This document shows, piece by piece, positions 54,405 through 63,372 of a stretch of DNA of 64,000 bases (position 1 is the stretch's first letter; every line of letters starts with the position of its first letter). The translations under genes and the position numbers were made by a program. Below the pieces are notes generated by a model. It was not told where the DNA came from. It did not search any database and saw only the letters and a program-made list of their open reading frames with translations. The stretch comes from RHKX01 sp963784885 (GTDB lineage: Bacteria; Actinomycetota; Thermoleophilia; Solirubrobacterales; 70-9): NCBI GenBank assembly GCA_963784885.1, contig CAWATA010000006.1, positions 62,001-126,000 of the forward strand, given 5' to 3'.

Positions 54405-54449
54405 GGTGGCACGGATAGTGCAGTCCATACCGATGAAATCCGTGCCACC
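54405..54449. repeat. 45-bp palindromic element
   Basis: Perfect 12-base arms GGTGGCACGGAT (54405-54416) and ATCCGTGCCACC (54438-54449) flank a 21-base centre. It lies between the start of the VOC gene and the end of the lipoprotein gene (54453), so it can terminate the lipoprotein transcript. The span is identical to that of the elements at 26242 and 47637. Confidence 0.7.
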
Positions 54450-54452
54450 CGG

Positions 54453-54899
54453 TCAGTCGACGCAGGCCGGTACGTCGACCCTCCAGCCGGCGTCCGTCCG
54501 CACGACCAGGAAGGCGCCCCGGAGATCGCAGTTCGCCTGGCCGATGGAGGGGTTGTCATCTTTGAGGAAGACGTCACGAGTCGTGACCCGGAAGTCGCCG
54601 GGGTCGAAGCCCGCCGCCTCGACCGCGGGGACCGCGGCGGTGCAGGTCGTCACTTCCTCGCCGCCGGCCTGCCGGCCGATGCGAACCATTCGCTGCTGCC
54701 CCTGCTCGGTCATCAGCCCGCACGCAAGCTCACCGTCTCCGGCCGCGATCGCGCCGGTCATCGTGTTGACCGTCCCGGCGATCTGCTCCTCGTCGGTGCC
54801 CGAGAACACCGGGACGCCGTCGGCGTCGTCGCCGCCGCCGCATCCGGCGAGCAGCAGGCCGACTGCGATCGCCGTCCCTAGAAGTCCTCGTCGCCCCAC
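54453..54899 (-). CDS. Small lipoprotein of unknown function
   Basis: The protein has 148 residues from the GTG at 54899. It has an arginine-containing start (GRRGLLGTAIAVGLLLAGC), a lipobox LLAGC followed by GGGDDAD, and a mature part of about 125 residues with four further cysteines (ELACGL, TTCTAAV, ANCDLR, PACVD). AIAAGDGELACGLMTEQGQQRM and LVVRTDAGWRVDVPAC resemble NTF2-like or DUF4878-type lipoproteins. The first 22 bases overlap the end of the cupin gene. Confidence 0.75.
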   Translation of the reverse strand: MGRRGLLGTAIAVGLLLAGCGGGDDADGVPVFSGTDEEQIAGTVNTMTGAIAAGDGELACGLMTEQGQQRMVRIGRQAGGEEVTTCTAAVPAVEAAGFDPGDFRVTTRDVFLKDDNPSIGQANCDLRGAFLVVRTDAGWRVDVPACVD

Positions 54900-55297
54900 C
54901 AGCCGGGGAGCATCTCGGCGTCGCCGCCGGGCTGCTGGTCGGGTGGGCGCGGGGCGCCGAAGGCGAGCAGGGCGAGCCCGTCGGGGCCGGCTTCGAAGTT
55001 CCGGGCGAGCTCCGGCGCCACGCGGATCGCGTCGAGCTCGCCGACCTCGACCTCCTCGTCGCCGAGCTTGGCCGTGCCGCCCCCGGAGACGACGACGTAG
55101 ATCTCCTCCTGCTCCTTGTGGCGGTGGCCCCACGGCTGGCGCTTGCCGGGCTCGATCCGCTGGTAGCTGAGGCCCGACTTCTCGAGCCCCAGCGGACCGG
55201 CGGCGAAGTGCGCGGCAAGCCCCTCGACGCCGGACTGACCGGCCATGTCGGGGACGTCGTCGCGGAGGTTGACCTTCGTGTAGCCCCCCGCGTCCAT
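54878..55297 (-). CDS. Cupin domain protein
   Basis: The 139-residue protein has a single cupin barrel: PWGHRHKEQEEIYVVVSGGGTAKLGDEEVEV carries, in short pieces, GHRHKEQEEIYVVVSG (motif 1 with two His and one Glu) and APELARNFEAGPDG (motif 2, weaker). A metal site is likely, but the catalytic role is unknown. It is four bases downstream of the aldehyde dehydrogenase gene, so they are likely one operon. Confidence 0.85.
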   Translation of the reverse strand: MDAGGYTKVNLRDDVPDMAGQSGVEGLAAHFAAGPLGLEKSGLSYQRIEPGKRQPWGHRHKEQEEIYVVVSGGGTAKLGDEEVEVGELDAIRVAPELARNFEAGPDGLALLAFGAPRPPDQQPGGDAEMLPGWWGDEDF

Positions 55298-55301
55298 CCG
55301 C

Positions 55302-56867
55302 TCAGTCCCGCTTTCCGCGGCCCCAGAGGAGCTTGAACGTGCGACCGAGGAGCTTCGTCTTCCGTGCCGAGTCGTACGGCAGCATGTGGATGTCCTTGTC
55401 GGTCGGCGCGAACCGGGTCACGAGCAGGGTCTGCTGCTTCGTGTACTTGCGGATCCCTCCGGCGCCGTGGCGCGAGCCGACGCCGGAGTCCTTCCAGCCG
55501 CCCATCGGCAGCTCGAGCGCGACGTAGTTGAGCTGGGCGTCGTTGACGCAGACCACGCCGGCCTCCACACGCCGCGCGAGCTCCTCGCCGCGGGCGGCGT
55601 CCTTGGTCCAGATCGAGGCCTGCAGGCCGTAGGGCGAGTCGTTGGCGAGCTCGATCGCCTCGTCGACGTCCTTGACCTTCATGACCGGCAACGTGGGCCC
55701 GAACGTCTCCTCGGTCATCGCCTCCATCGAGTGATCGACATCGAGCAGCAGCGTCGGCTCGAAGAAGTCGCCCGGCCCCTCGCCGCGCTTGCCGCCGACG
55801 ACCGCGCGGGCACCGTGGGAGACCGCGTCGTTGACCTGCTCCTCGACGAGGTCCGTCTGCGAGGAGGAGGTCATCGCTCCGACGTCGACCTGGGCCGGGC
55901 CACCGGGCACGCCCTGGCGGAGGGCCCGCATCTTCTCGGTGACGCGGGCGACGAAGTCGTCGTAGACCGGCTCCTCCACGTAGACGCGCTCGACCGAGAT
56001 GCAGGTCTGGCCGCCGTTCTGCATCGAGTAGTGGACGGCGGCGTTCGCCGCCCGCTCGAGGTTGGCGTCCCGGAGGACGATCATCGGGTCCTTGCCGCCG
56101 AGCTCCATCGCGGTCGGGGTCAGCGTCTCGGCCGCGCGGATCATCACCTTGCGACCGACCTCGGTCGAACCGGTGAACATCACGAAGTCGACGGCGTCGA
56201 TCAGCGCGTTGCCGATCGAGCTGCCCTCGCCGACGGTGACCTGGAACACGTCCTCGGGCACACCGCACTCGCGCAGGCCCTCGGCCATCAGCAGCGACGT
56301 CATCGGGGTCAGGGTCGCCGGCTTGAGGACGACCGAGTTGCCGGCCGCGAGCGCCGGGATGCAGTCGCCGAAGGAGTTCGTCAGCGGGTAGTTCCAGGGG
56401 CCGATCACGCCGACGACCCCCACCGGGGCGTAGCGGACCTTGAGCTTACGGCCGAGTACGAACGGGGAGGCCGACTTGACCTTCTCGTCGGCGAGGAACT
56501 CGGGGGCGTTCTTGGCCCAGAACCCGAACGCCGACGCCGCGTAGGAGACCTCCGCGAGCTGGGCGTCCTCATAGGTCTTGCCGTTCTCGGCGACGATCGT
56601 CGAGATGATCCGCTCGGCGTTGTCGAGCGTCCACTTCTGGGCGCGCCGGAGGATCCGGCCGCGCTCGGCGAAGCCGGCGGCCTCCCAGGCGGGCTGAGCC
56701 CTGCGGGCCCGGGCGACCGCCTCGGTCACTTCGTCGGGGCTCATTGCCGGAACGGTCCCGATCAGCTTGCCGGTCGCCGGGTTGAACACCTCGACGTTGC
56801 GAGCTGGCTCGCCGGCGGCCTTTCCGTTGGTGGACGCGGCGGCTTCGGGCGTGGCGGTGGGCTCCAC
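55302..56867 (-). CDS. Aldehyde dehydrogenase (NAD(P)-dependent)
   Basis: The 521-residue enzyme has the ALDH hallmarks: VIGPWNYPLTNSFGDCIPAL, FTGSTEVGRKVM, catalytic Glu in AMELGGKDPMIV and catalytic Cys in NGGQTCISVERVYV. The C-terminal part is extended (DKDIHMLPYDSARKTKLLGRTFKLLWG), as in long-chain/semialdehyde dehydrogenases such as Ssd/BetB-like and membrane-associated fatty aldehyde forms. The substrate cannot be fixed. The start is a GTG at 56867 with GAGGAG upstream. A cupin and a lipoprotein follow. Confidence 0.92.
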   Translation of the reverse strand: MEPTATPEAAASTNGKAAGEPARNVEVFNPATGKLIGTVPAMSPDEVTEAVARARRAQPAWEAAGFAERGRILRRAQKWTLDNAERIISTIVAENGKTYEDAQLAEVSYAASAFGFWAKNAPEFLADEKVKSASPFVLGRKLKVRYAPVGVVGVIGPWNYPLTNSFGDCIPALAAGNSVVLKPATLTPMTSLLMAEGLRECGVPEDVFQVTVGEGSSIGNALIDAVDFVMFTGSTEVGRKVMIRAAETLTPTAMELGGKDPMIVLRDANLERAANAAVHYSMQNGGQTCISVERVYVEEPVYDDFVARVTEKMRALRQGVPGGPAQVDVGAMTSSSQTDLVEEQVNDAVSHGARAVVGGKRGEGPGDFFEPTLLLDVDHSMEAMTEETFGPTLPVMKVKDVDEAIELANDSPYGLQASIWTKDAARGEELARRVEAGVVCVNDAQLNYVALELPMGGWKDSGVGSRHGAGGIRKYTKQQTLLVTRFAPTDKDIHMLPYDSARKTKLLGRTFKLLWGRGKRD

Positions 56868-56971
56868 TGGACTCTCCTCTTGGCTGCGGAAAAGTTGGCT
56901 GGAACAGAGACGTTACCGCGATGCGGAAGCGGGGGCGAGCAACGCTGGCCGCCCGGCCAGTCCTGCTCACG

Positions 56972-56977
56972 TACGCT
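56972..56977 (+). promoter_or_regulatory. -10 element TACGCT before the enoyl-CoA hydratase
   Basis: TACGCT ends seven bases before the ATG at 56985. No ribosome site is present between. Confidence 0.55.
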
Positions 56978-56984
56978 CCCGCCG

Positions 56985-57830
56985 ATGACGAGCGACGGAC
57001 CGGCCGACGGGAAGGCGACGCGCGAGCCGCGGGAGCTCGCGGGCGGCGAGCTGATCCTCGACTTCCCCGCCGAAGCGGTCGCGCGGCTGACGCTCAACAA
57101 CCCCGACAAGCGCAACCCGCTGTCGCATCCGGTGCTCGACGCGATCGCCGCGACGCTGCCGCTGCTCGACCACGGGATCGACGTCCGCTGCGTGCTCGTC
57201 ACCGGCGCCGGGAAGGCGTTCTCGGCCGGCTACGACATCGGTGCGATTCCCGATCAGACCTTCGAGCGAGACGCCGAGGCGCTCGTCGCCCACCCGTTCA
57301 CAGCGGCGATGGAGGCGATCAGCGCCCATCCCTACCCGGTCGTCGCGGCGATCAACGGCCACTGCCTCGGGGGTGGCCTCGAGCTCGCGGTCCGCTGCGA
57401 CCTGCGGCTCTGCGCCGCCGAGGCGAAGCTCGGCATGCCGCCGGCCAAGCTCGGGCTGATCTACGGCCACACCGGCCTCGAGCGCTTCATCGACACCGTC
57501 GGCGTCCCGCGGACGAAGGAGCTGTTCCTGACCGGCCGGGTGGTCGACGGGGCGCGCGCCGAGGAGATCGGCCTCGTCCACGAGGTCCGCGCGGCGTCCG
57601 AGGTCGCCGAGCGCGCCCTCGAGCTCGCCACCCTGATCGCCGCCAACGCCCCGCTGTCGCTGCGCGGCAACAAGCACGCGATCGAGACGCTCTCGCAGTT
57701 CCCCCGGCTCAGCCCCAAGCAGGTCGAGGAGCTGGTCGCCCTGCGCGAGTCGTGCTTCGCCTCCGAGGACTTCCGCGAGGGCGTCCGCGCCTTCGCCGAG
57801 AAGCGGTCGCCGGAGTGGAAGGGCAGGTGA
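56985..57830 (+). CDS. Enoyl-CoA hydratase/isomerase family protein (copy 2)
   Basis: The 281-residue crotonase-fold protein has LLVTGAGKAFSAGYDIGAI (as VLVTGAGKAFSAGYDI), the oxyanion hole INGHCLGGGLELAVRCDLR, and GMPPAKLGLIYGHTGLERF, where the usual catalytic Glu position has Pro/Ala, so an isomerase, decarboxylase or other activity is possible. It ends RAFAEKRSPEWKGR, the same as many hydratases. It is followed five bases later by the AlkA-like gene. Confidence 0.9.
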   Translation: MTSDGPADGKATREPRELAGGELILDFPAEAVARLTLNNPDKRNPLSHPVLDAIAATLPLLDHGIDVRCVLVTGAGKAFSAGYDIGAIPDQTFERDAEALVAHPFTAAMEAISAHPYPVVAAINGHCLGGGLELAVRCDLRLCAAEAKLGMPPAKLGLIYGHTGLERFIDTVGVPRTKELFLTGRVVDGARAEEIGLVHEVRAASEVAERALELATLIAANAPLSLRGNKHAIETLSQFPRLSPKQVEELVALRESCFASEDFREGVRAFAEKRSPEWKGR

Positions 57831-57834
57831 GGCG

Positions 57835-58452
57835 GTGGCCGAGCCCCACGAGGAGCTCGCCGCACTCGATCCCCGGATCGCTCGGCTGATCGAGACGGTC
57901 GACGCCGCCGTCATCCTCGAACGCCGCTCGTCGCGGACCAGGAACCGGTTCGAGGCGCTGGCGCGGATCATCGTCGGCCAGCAGGTGTCGACGGCCGCCG
58001 CACGAACGATCTGGGGTCGCGTCGTCGACGAGTTCGGCGGCCCGCCCGAGCCGCTCGACCTGATCGCCGACGACGCCGAGATGCGGCTCCGGGGCTGCGG
58101 GCTCAGCGGCCGCAAGGCGACCTACATGATCGGGATCGCCGAGGCGATCGAGTCGGGCGCACTGGCGCCGGACGAGCTCGACGAACTCTCCGACGCCGAC
58201 GTCGTCGATGCGCTCGTCGAGCTGAAGGGGATCGGCCGGTGGAGCGCCGAGATGTTCCTGATGTTCGACCTCGGCCGCCCCGACGTCTTCAGCGGCGGCG
58301 ACCTCGGGCTCCGGCGCGGCATCCAGATCGCCTACGAGCTCGACGAGATGCCGACGCCCGAGGAGGCGGTCGCGATCGCCGAGAACTGGTCCCCGCACCG
58401 AACACTGGCGTCGCTCTACCTCTGGGAAGCCGTCCACGCCACCCGGGAATGA
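57835..58452 (+). CDS. DNA-3-methyladenine glycosylase II-like (AlkA/HhH-GPD) protein
   Basis: The 205-residue protein is an all-helical base-excision glycosylase: FEALARIIVGQQVSTAAART, the helix-hairpin-helix LVELKGIGRWSAEMFLMF and the loop with the catalytic Asp (SGGDLGLRRG). The N-terminal TATA-like domain of E. coli AlkA is missing, as in the shorter bacterial forms. It would remove alkylated purines from DNA. The GTG start is five bases after the hydratase stop. Confidence 0.9.
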   Translation: MAEPHEELAALDPRIARLIETVDAAVILERRSSRTRNRFEALARIIVGQQVSTAAARTIWGRVVDEFGGPPEPLDLIADDAEMRLRGCGLSGRKATYMIGIAEAIESGALAPDELDELSDADVVDALVELKGIGRWSAEMFLMFDLGRPDVFSGGDLGLRRGIQIAYELDEMPTPEEAVAIAENWSPHRTLASLYLWEAVHATRE

Positions 58453-58461
58453 CCTCGGGGA

Positions 58462-58558
58462 AATGCTCCGGCTTCGCCGTCCGCTTTCCTCGGACCGTAG
58501 GGTCACGGGGACGGGAACCCTGGGAGGTGGGGACTGAAACCTCGGGAGCCGGAGCGTT
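58462..58558. other. Structured convergent gap: long stem enclosing three hairpins
   Basis: AATGCTCCGGCT (from 58462) can pair with AGCCGGAGCGTT (to 58558) with one G-U. Inside are GTCCG-loop-CGGAC, AGGGT-loop-ACCCT and GAGG-loop-CCTC. The gap separates the convergent AlkA-like and carboxylase genes. It is either a large terminator or a small RNA. It has no tRNA T-loop and is not a tRNA. Confidence 0.5.
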
Positions 58559-60569
58559 AATCGGTGCCGTCGATCACGGCCAGCGGCGTGCCGGCTTCCA
58601 CCTGATCGCCCTCCGATACCACCAGTGAGGAGACGGTGCCCGCGCCCGGCGCGGTCAGCTCGTGCTCCATCTTCATCGCCTCGAGGACGATGATGACGTC
58701 GCCGGGCTCGACCGTCGCGCCTTCGGCGACGGCGAGCCTGATCACCTTGCCGGGCATCGGGGCGACCATCGCGCCCTCGGCGAGCGCGTCCTCGGAGCCC
58801 GGGTATCGGGGCAGCTCGCTCAGTGACGCCTGCCCTGCAGGCCCGTTGACGTGGTGGATGCCGGCCGAGCGGCGGACCCGGTAACGGCGGCGGACGCCGC
58901 CGATCTCGAGATCGACGAGGTCCGGGGCCGCCGAGTGGATCCGCGGCGCGTCGAGCTCGGCGCCCGCCACCACGATCTCGGGATCGCCGCGGCGCAGCGC
59001 ATAGGCGACCTCGATCGGCTCGCCGTCGCCGCCGGCGAACGAGATCCGCTGCGGCTCGGAGAAGTTGTTGCGATAGCCCGGCGGCGCGAAGGCGAGGACG
59101 GTGGCGCCCGCGCGGCGCTCAGCCATCGCCGCCAGGGCGGCGGCGGCCGCGTAGCCCGGCTCGGCGGCCGGATCGACGAGGGCGAGCCCGAGCGTGCTCT
59201 CGCGGTCGAGCAGCCCGGTGTCGGTCGCACCCGAGAGATAGGGCTCTGATCGGAGCAGGCGGACGAGGAAGTCGCGGTTGGTGACGAGGCCGTCGAGCTC
59301 GGCGTCGAGCAGCGCCTTCGACAGCCGGGCCGCCGCGGTCTCGCGGTCGGGCGCCCAGGCGATGACCTTCGCGAGCATCGGGTCGTATGCGGACCCGACG
59401 ACGGAACCGTCCTCCACCCCCGAATCGAGGCGCAGGGCGGCGCGCGAGCCGGCCGACGGGACGGCGAAGGGCTCGGCCCCCGGGACCTCGATCCGCTCGA
59501 CGGTGCCGGTCTGCGGGAGGAACCCCGCCTCAGCGTCCTCGGCGTAGAGGCGAACCTCGATCGCGTGACCGTCGATCCGCGGCTCGCGGGCGCGCGCCGA
59601 CATCGGCTCGCCGGCCGCGATCCGGAGCTGCTCGGCGACGAGGTCGAGGCCGAGCACCATCTCGGTGACCGGATGCTCGACCTGCAGGCGCGTGTTCATC
59701 TCGAGGAAGAAGAAGTCGCCGCCCTCGTCGAGCAGGAACTCGACGGTGCCGGCTCCGGAGTAGCCGACGGCCTCGGCTGCCGCGACCGCGGCCGCGCCGA
59801 GGCGCTCGCGGAGCTCCGGCGAGACCGCGACCGAGGGCGCCTCCTCGAGGACCTTCTGGTGGCGACGCTGGACCGAGCACTCACGCTCGCCGAGGCTGAC
59901 GGTTCGGTCCGCGTCGGCGAGCACCTGGATCTCGATGTGGCGCGGCCGCTGCAGGTGGCGCTCGAGGAAGACGGTGGCGTCGCCGAAGGCCGCCTCGGCC
60001 TCGCGCCGGGCGCCGGCGACCGCCGATTCGAGCTCGTCCGGGCCGGAGACCGGGCGCATGCCCTTGCCGCCGCCGCCCGCGGAGGCCTTGACCAGCAGCG
60101 GAAAGCCGACCTCCGCCGCTGCGGCGGCGACGTCGGCACCCTCGCCGAGCTCGTGCCCGGGCACGATCGGCACGCCGGCCTCCTCCATCAGGGCCCGTGC
60201 CCGCACCTTCGAGCCCATCGCCTCGATCGCACCGGGCGGCGGTCCGATCCAGGTCAGCCCAGCGGCGAGGACGCGCTCGGCGAAGCCGGCGTTCTCAGCC
60301 AGAAAGCCGTAGCCCGGATGGACGGCGTCGGCGCCCGTGCGCTCGGCCGCCGCAATCACCTTGTCGACGTCGAGGTAGGACTCGGCGGCGCTGGTGCCGC
60401 CGAGCGGAACCGCCTCGTCGGCCTCGGCGACGAACGGCGCATCGGCGTCGGCGTCGGAGTGGATCGCGACGGTCGCGAGCCCGAGGGCGCGGCAGCCGGC
60501 GAAGGCCCGGCGGGCGATCTCGCCGCGGTTGGCGACCAGGACCTTCTCGTACGGGCGGCCCACGCGCAT
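58557..60569 (-). CDS. Acyl-CoA carboxylase alpha subunit (biotin carboxylase plus biotin carrier)
   Basis: The 670-residue protein has the biotin carboxylase start KVLVANRGEIARRAF, the ATP-grasp loop KASAGGGGKGMRPV, CSVQRRHQKVLEEAPS and EMNTRLQVEHPVTE, then a linker domain (about 470-580) and a C-terminal biotinyl domain with EAMKMEHELTAPG (biotin Lys about residue 634). This domain order is that of the propionyl/methylcrotonyl-type alpha subunits. The ATG shares one base with the stop of the beta subunit gene (TGATG). Together they carboxylate a short or branched acyl-CoA. Confidence 0.95.
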   Translation of the reverse strand: MRVGRPYEKVLVANRGEIARRAFAGCRALGLATVAIHSDADADAPFVAEADEAVPLGGTSAAESYLDVDKVIAAAERTGADAVHPGYGFLAENAGFAERVLAAGLTWIGPPPGAIEAMGSKVRARALMEEAGVPIVPGHELGEGADVAAAAAEVGFPLLVKASAGGGGKGMRPVSGPDELESAVAGARREAEAAFGDATVFLERHLQRPRHIEIQVLADADRTVSLGERECSVQRRHQKVLEEAPSVAVSPELRERLGAAAVAAAEAVGYSGAGTVEFLLDEGGDFFFLEMNTRLQVEHPVTEMVLGLDLVAEQLRIAAGEPMSARAREPRIDGHAIEVRLYAEDAEAGFLPQTGTVERIEVPGAEPFAVPSAGSRAALRLDSGVEDGSVVGSAYDPMLAKVIAWAPDRETAAARLSKALLDAELDGLVTNRDFLVRLLRSEPYLSGATDTGLLDRESTLGLALVDPAAEPGYAAAAALAAMAERRAGATVLAFAPPGYRNNFSEPQRISFAGGDGEPIEVAYALRRGDPEIVVAGAELDAPRIHSAAPDLVDLEIGGVRRRYRVRRSAGIHHVNGPAGQASLSELPRYPGSEDALAEGAMVAPMPGKVIRLAVAEGATVEPGDVIIVLEAMKMEHELTAPGAGTVSSLVVSEGDQVEAGTPLAVIDGTD

Positions 60570-62164
60570 CACATCCTGAAGACGCCGAAGCGCCCGGAGC
60601 CCTCGCACGCCTCACTCATCGCCGCCGACAGGGCGATGCCGAGAACGGTCCGGGTGTCGCGCGGGTCGATGATGCCGTCGTCCCAGAGCTCGCCGCTCGC
60701 GATGAAGGCGTCGGACTCGCTCTCGATCTGCTCCTCCACCGCCTTCGTCCCGGCCGCGAGCGCCTCCTCGTCGACCTCGATTCCGCGGCGCTCGGCTCCG
60801 GCCCGCATGACGATCTCCATAACGCCGGCGAGCTGCTTGGGGCCCATCACCGCCGTCTTGTGGTTCGGCCAGCTGAAGATGAAGCGCGGGTCGAAGCTGC
60901 GGCCGCACATGCCGTAGTTGCCGGCACCGTAGGAGCCGCCCATCATCAGCGTCAGCTTCGGCACGCCGGCGTTGGCGACGGCGTTGATCATCTTCGCGCC
61001 GGCCTTGACGATGCCGCGGCGCTCGTAGTCCTCGCCGACGATGTAGCCGGTCGTGTTCTGGAAGAAGAGCAGCGGCGTGTCGACGCGATCGGCGAGCTGG
61101 ATGAAGTGGGCGGCCTTCTCGGCGTCCTCGTTGAAGATCACGCCGTTGTTGGCGAGGATCGCGACCGGCCAGCCGCAGAGCTCGGCCCAGCCCGTGACCA
61201 GCTGCGTGCCATAGGCGGGCTTGAACTCGTCGAAGCGGGATCCGTCGACGATCCGGGCGATCACCTCGTGCGGATCGAAGGGGATGCGCAGGTCGTGCGA
61301 TGCGATCCCGAGCAGCTCCTCGGGGTCGTGGATCGGGTCGGCGCCGCTGCCGCGCGGCTCTGGTCCGAGCTTGCGCCAGTTCAGGTTGCGGACGATCTCG
61401 CGGCCGATCCGGGCGGCGTCGACCTCGTCGGCGGCCATGAACTCGGAGACGCCCGAGACCCGGGAGTGCATCTCGGCGCCGCCGAGCGCCTCCTCCTCGG
61501 CCTCCTCCCCGGTCGCCATCTTCACGAGCGGCGGCCCGCCGAGGAAGATGAGGCCCTGGTCGCGGACCATCACCGTGTAGTCGGAGAGGCCCGGCTGATA
61601 GGCGCCGCCCGCGGTGCAGTTGCCGGTGACCAGGGCGATCGTCGGCCGCCCGGCCGCCGACGCCTGCGTGAGGTTGCGGAAGTTGGCGCCGCCGGGGACG
61701 AAGATCTCCTTCTGCCGCGGCAGGTCGGCGCCTCCCGACTCGACGAAGCCGATCGCCGGGAGTCGGTTCGCGCGCGCCACCTCCTGGGCCCGGAGGTTCT
61801 TCCGCAGGGTGTAGGGGTTGCTCGTGCCGCCCCGGACCGTCGGATCCGAAGCGCCGACGAGGCACTCGACGCCCTCGATCACGCCGATCCCGTTGACCTG
61901 GGAGGCCCCGACCTCGTATTCGGACCCGTAGGCGCAGAGCGCGCCGAGCTCGAGGAACGGCGAGTCGCGGTCGAGGAGCAGCTCGATCCGCTCACGCGGC
62001 ATCAGCCGGCCGCGGGAGTGATGACGCTCGATCCGCTTCTCGCCGCCGCCGAGCCGCGCCTTCTCCAGCTCTCCCTCGAGCTTCTCGAGCCGCTCCAGCA
62101 TCCGTTCGCGGTTCTCCGCGTAGGTCGCCGAGCCAGTGTCTATGCGGGATTCGAGTACCGGCAA
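60569..62164 (-). CDS. Acyl-CoA carboxylase beta subunit (carboxyltransferase)
   Basis: The 531-residue protein has both carboxyltransferase halves: the start ENRERMLERLEKLEGELEKA, then GLSDYTVMVRDQGLIFLGGP, and VDTPLLFFQNTTGYIVGEDYE and MMGGSYGAGNYGMCGRSFDP in the CoA/biotin region. The GGSYGAGNYGMCGR and FSWPNHKTAVMG motifs are closest to methylcrotonyl/geranyl-CoA carboxylase beta subunits, so leucine or branched-chain acid breakdown is likely. Because an in-frame TAA lies just upstream, the start must be the TTG at 62164, which has no ribosome site. Operator C overlaps the start. The alpha subunit follows directly. Confidence 0.93.
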   Translation of the reverse strand: MPVLESRIDTGSATYAENRERMLERLEKLEGELEKARLGGGEKRIERHHSRGRLMPRERIELLLDRDSPFLELGALCAYGSEYEVGASQVNGIGVIEGVECLVGASDPTVRGGTSNPYTLRKNLRAQEVARANRLPAIGFVESGGADLPRQKEIFVPGGANFRNLTQASAAGRPTIALVTGNCTAGGAYQPGLSDYTVMVRDQGLIFLGGPPLVKMATGEEAEEEALGGAEMHSRVSGVSEFMAADEVDAARIGREIVRNLNWRKLGPEPRGSGADPIHDPEELLGIASHDLRIPFDPHEVIARIVDGSRFDEFKPAYGTQLVTGWAELCGWPVAILANNGVIFNEDAEKAAHFIQLADRVDTPLLFFQNTTGYIVGEDYERRGIVKAGAKMINAVANAGVPKLTLMMGGSYGAGNYGMCGRSFDPRFIFSWPNHKTAVMGPKQLAGVMEIVMRAGAERRGIEVDEEALAAGTKAVEEQIESESDAFIASGELWDDGIIDPRDTRTVLGIALSAAMSEACEGSGRFGVFRM

Positions 62165-62188
62165 AGTAGGAAGTAGAACTTACTACTT
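62164..62188. promoter_or_regulatory. 25-bp inverted-repeat operator, copy C (acyl-CoA carboxylase operon)
   Basis: AAGTAGGAAGT-AGA-ACTTACTACTT is palindromic at ten of eleven pairs and matches copies A and B. It covers the first base of the TTG start of the carboxylase beta subunit, so it would block initiation. A TTCTACTG flank extends the repeat pattern to 62195. Confidence 0.85.
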
Positions 62189-62277
62189 TCTACTGTAACG
62201 CCGCCGGGACGGTGCCGTCCCGCAGCTCATCGTGCGCGCGGCGAGCGCGGTTCGGCCCGACCGACCCGGCCGCTCGG

Positions 62278-62283
62278 TACCTT
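62278..62283 (+). promoter_or_regulatory. -10 element TACCTT before the esterase gene
   Basis: TACCTT ends seven bases before the GTG at 62291. There is no ribosome site between. Confidence 0.5.
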
Positions 62284-62290
62284 CGCTGCC

Positions 62291-63268
62291 GTGAGCGACC
62301 CGGAAACGCCGCCCGCCGAGGAGCTCGATCAGCCGATCGATCGCTCGCCGCACTCGGCCGGATTCATCGTGCTGCGGGTGCTCGGGGCGCTCGCGGTGAT
62401 CGCGGTCGCGCTGTTCGTCCAGCGGACCTGGCTCAGCGACGAGGCGACGCGGGAGACGTTCGGCGCCAAGGTCAAGAAGATCGACGTCGACAGCAACCTC
62501 CTCGACCGGACCCTCCCGGCCCGCGTCGTCGTCCCGCGTCGCATCCCCGATCGCAAACGCGGCCTGCTCGTCTTCCTGCACGGCCGCGGCGAGGACGAGC
62601 GCAGCTACCTCGTCGACCCGATGTTCGAGGCACTCGCAGACCTCCGTGATCGCGCGCCCGTCGTCGCCTTCCCCTACGGCGGCCAGAGCTCCTACTGGCA
62701 CAACCGCGACAGCGGGCAATGGGCCGCGTATGTCCTCAGCGAGTTGATCCCGAAGCTGATCCGCCGCTTCGACATCGCTCCGCGGAAGGTCGCGATCGGG
62801 GGCATCTCGATGGGCGGCTTCGGCGCCTACAGCATCGCCCGGCTCTCGCCGAAGCGGTTCTGCGCGGTCGGCGGGCACTCGCCCGCGATCTGGGAGAACG
62901 CCTCCGAGACGGCCGAGGGAGCGTTCGACGACGCCGCCGACTTCGACCGCAACGACATCATCGCGGCGGCGAAGCTGACGCCCAGCCCCTATCGCGGAAC
63001 CCGACTCTGGATCGACGCCGGCGACGAGGACCCGTTCCTGCAGGGCGACGCGGCGTTCGAGGAAGCGCTGACCGGCAGCGGCCTCGACCCGATCGTCCGC
63101 AACGGAAGCGGGGGCCACGACTCCGACTACTGGAACGGCAACTGGCGCGAGTACCTCGGCTTCTACGCGCGGGCGCTCAACAACTGCAAGCTGAGCACGC
63201 GGACGACCGGCGCCCGCAAGCCGATCGACGAGCCGAAGGCGCAGACCGGGGTCGGCGGCGGCGACTGA
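62291..63268 (+). CDS. Membrane-anchored alpha/beta hydrolase (esterase family)
   Basis: The 325-residue protein has an N-terminal membrane helix (FIVLRVLGALAVIAVALFV) and an extracytoplasmic esterase domain. RGLLVFLHGRGEDERSYL precedes the nucleophile GGISMGGFGAYS, and IDAGDEDPFLQGD and GSGGHDSDYW carry the acid and His. It resembles the esterase D/antigen 85-like group (PF00756), which includes mycolyltransferases and carbohydrate esterases. The substrate is unknown. The GTG start at 62291 is divergent from the carboxylase. Confidence 0.87.
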   Translation: MSDPETPPAEELDQPIDRSPHSAGFIVLRVLGALAVIAVALFVQRTWLSDEATRETFGAKVKKIDVDSNLLDRTLPARVVVPRRIPDRKRGLLVFLHGRGEDERSYLVDPMFEALADLRDRAPVVAFPYGGQSSYWHNRDSGQWAAYVLSELIPKLIRRFDIAPRKVAIGGISMGGFGAYSIARLSPKRFCAVGGHSPAIWENASETAEGAFDDAADFDRNDIIAAAKLTPSPYRGTRLWIDAGDEDPFLQGDAAFEEALTGSGLDPIVRNGSGGHDSDYWNGNWREYLGFYARALNNCKLSTRTTGARKPIDEPKAQTGVGGGD

Positions 63269-63302
63269 CGACGGGCCTTCCAGAGCCGTCCGCCGTCCGT
63301 CC

Positions 63303-63308
63303 TAGCAT
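63303..63308 (+). promoter_or_regulatory. -10 element TAGCAT of bioB
   Basis: TAGCAT lies 65 bases before the TTG start, so unlike its neighbours this gene has a leader. The leader holds a GGCGGG/CCCGCC hairpin at 63326-63343 and a good ribosome site. No known riboswitch was recognised. Confidence 0.4.
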
Positions 63309-63372
63309 CGGCCCCCACCTTTGAAGGCGGGCGCCGTCCCGCCCGGCGAGCAGCCCGACTCGAGGAGGGTCC

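Noticed and set aside
58462..58558. tRNA gene
   Set aside because: The layout looks cloverleaf-like, but there is no GTTCGAAT-type T-loop, no D-loop motif and no plausible anticodon arm.
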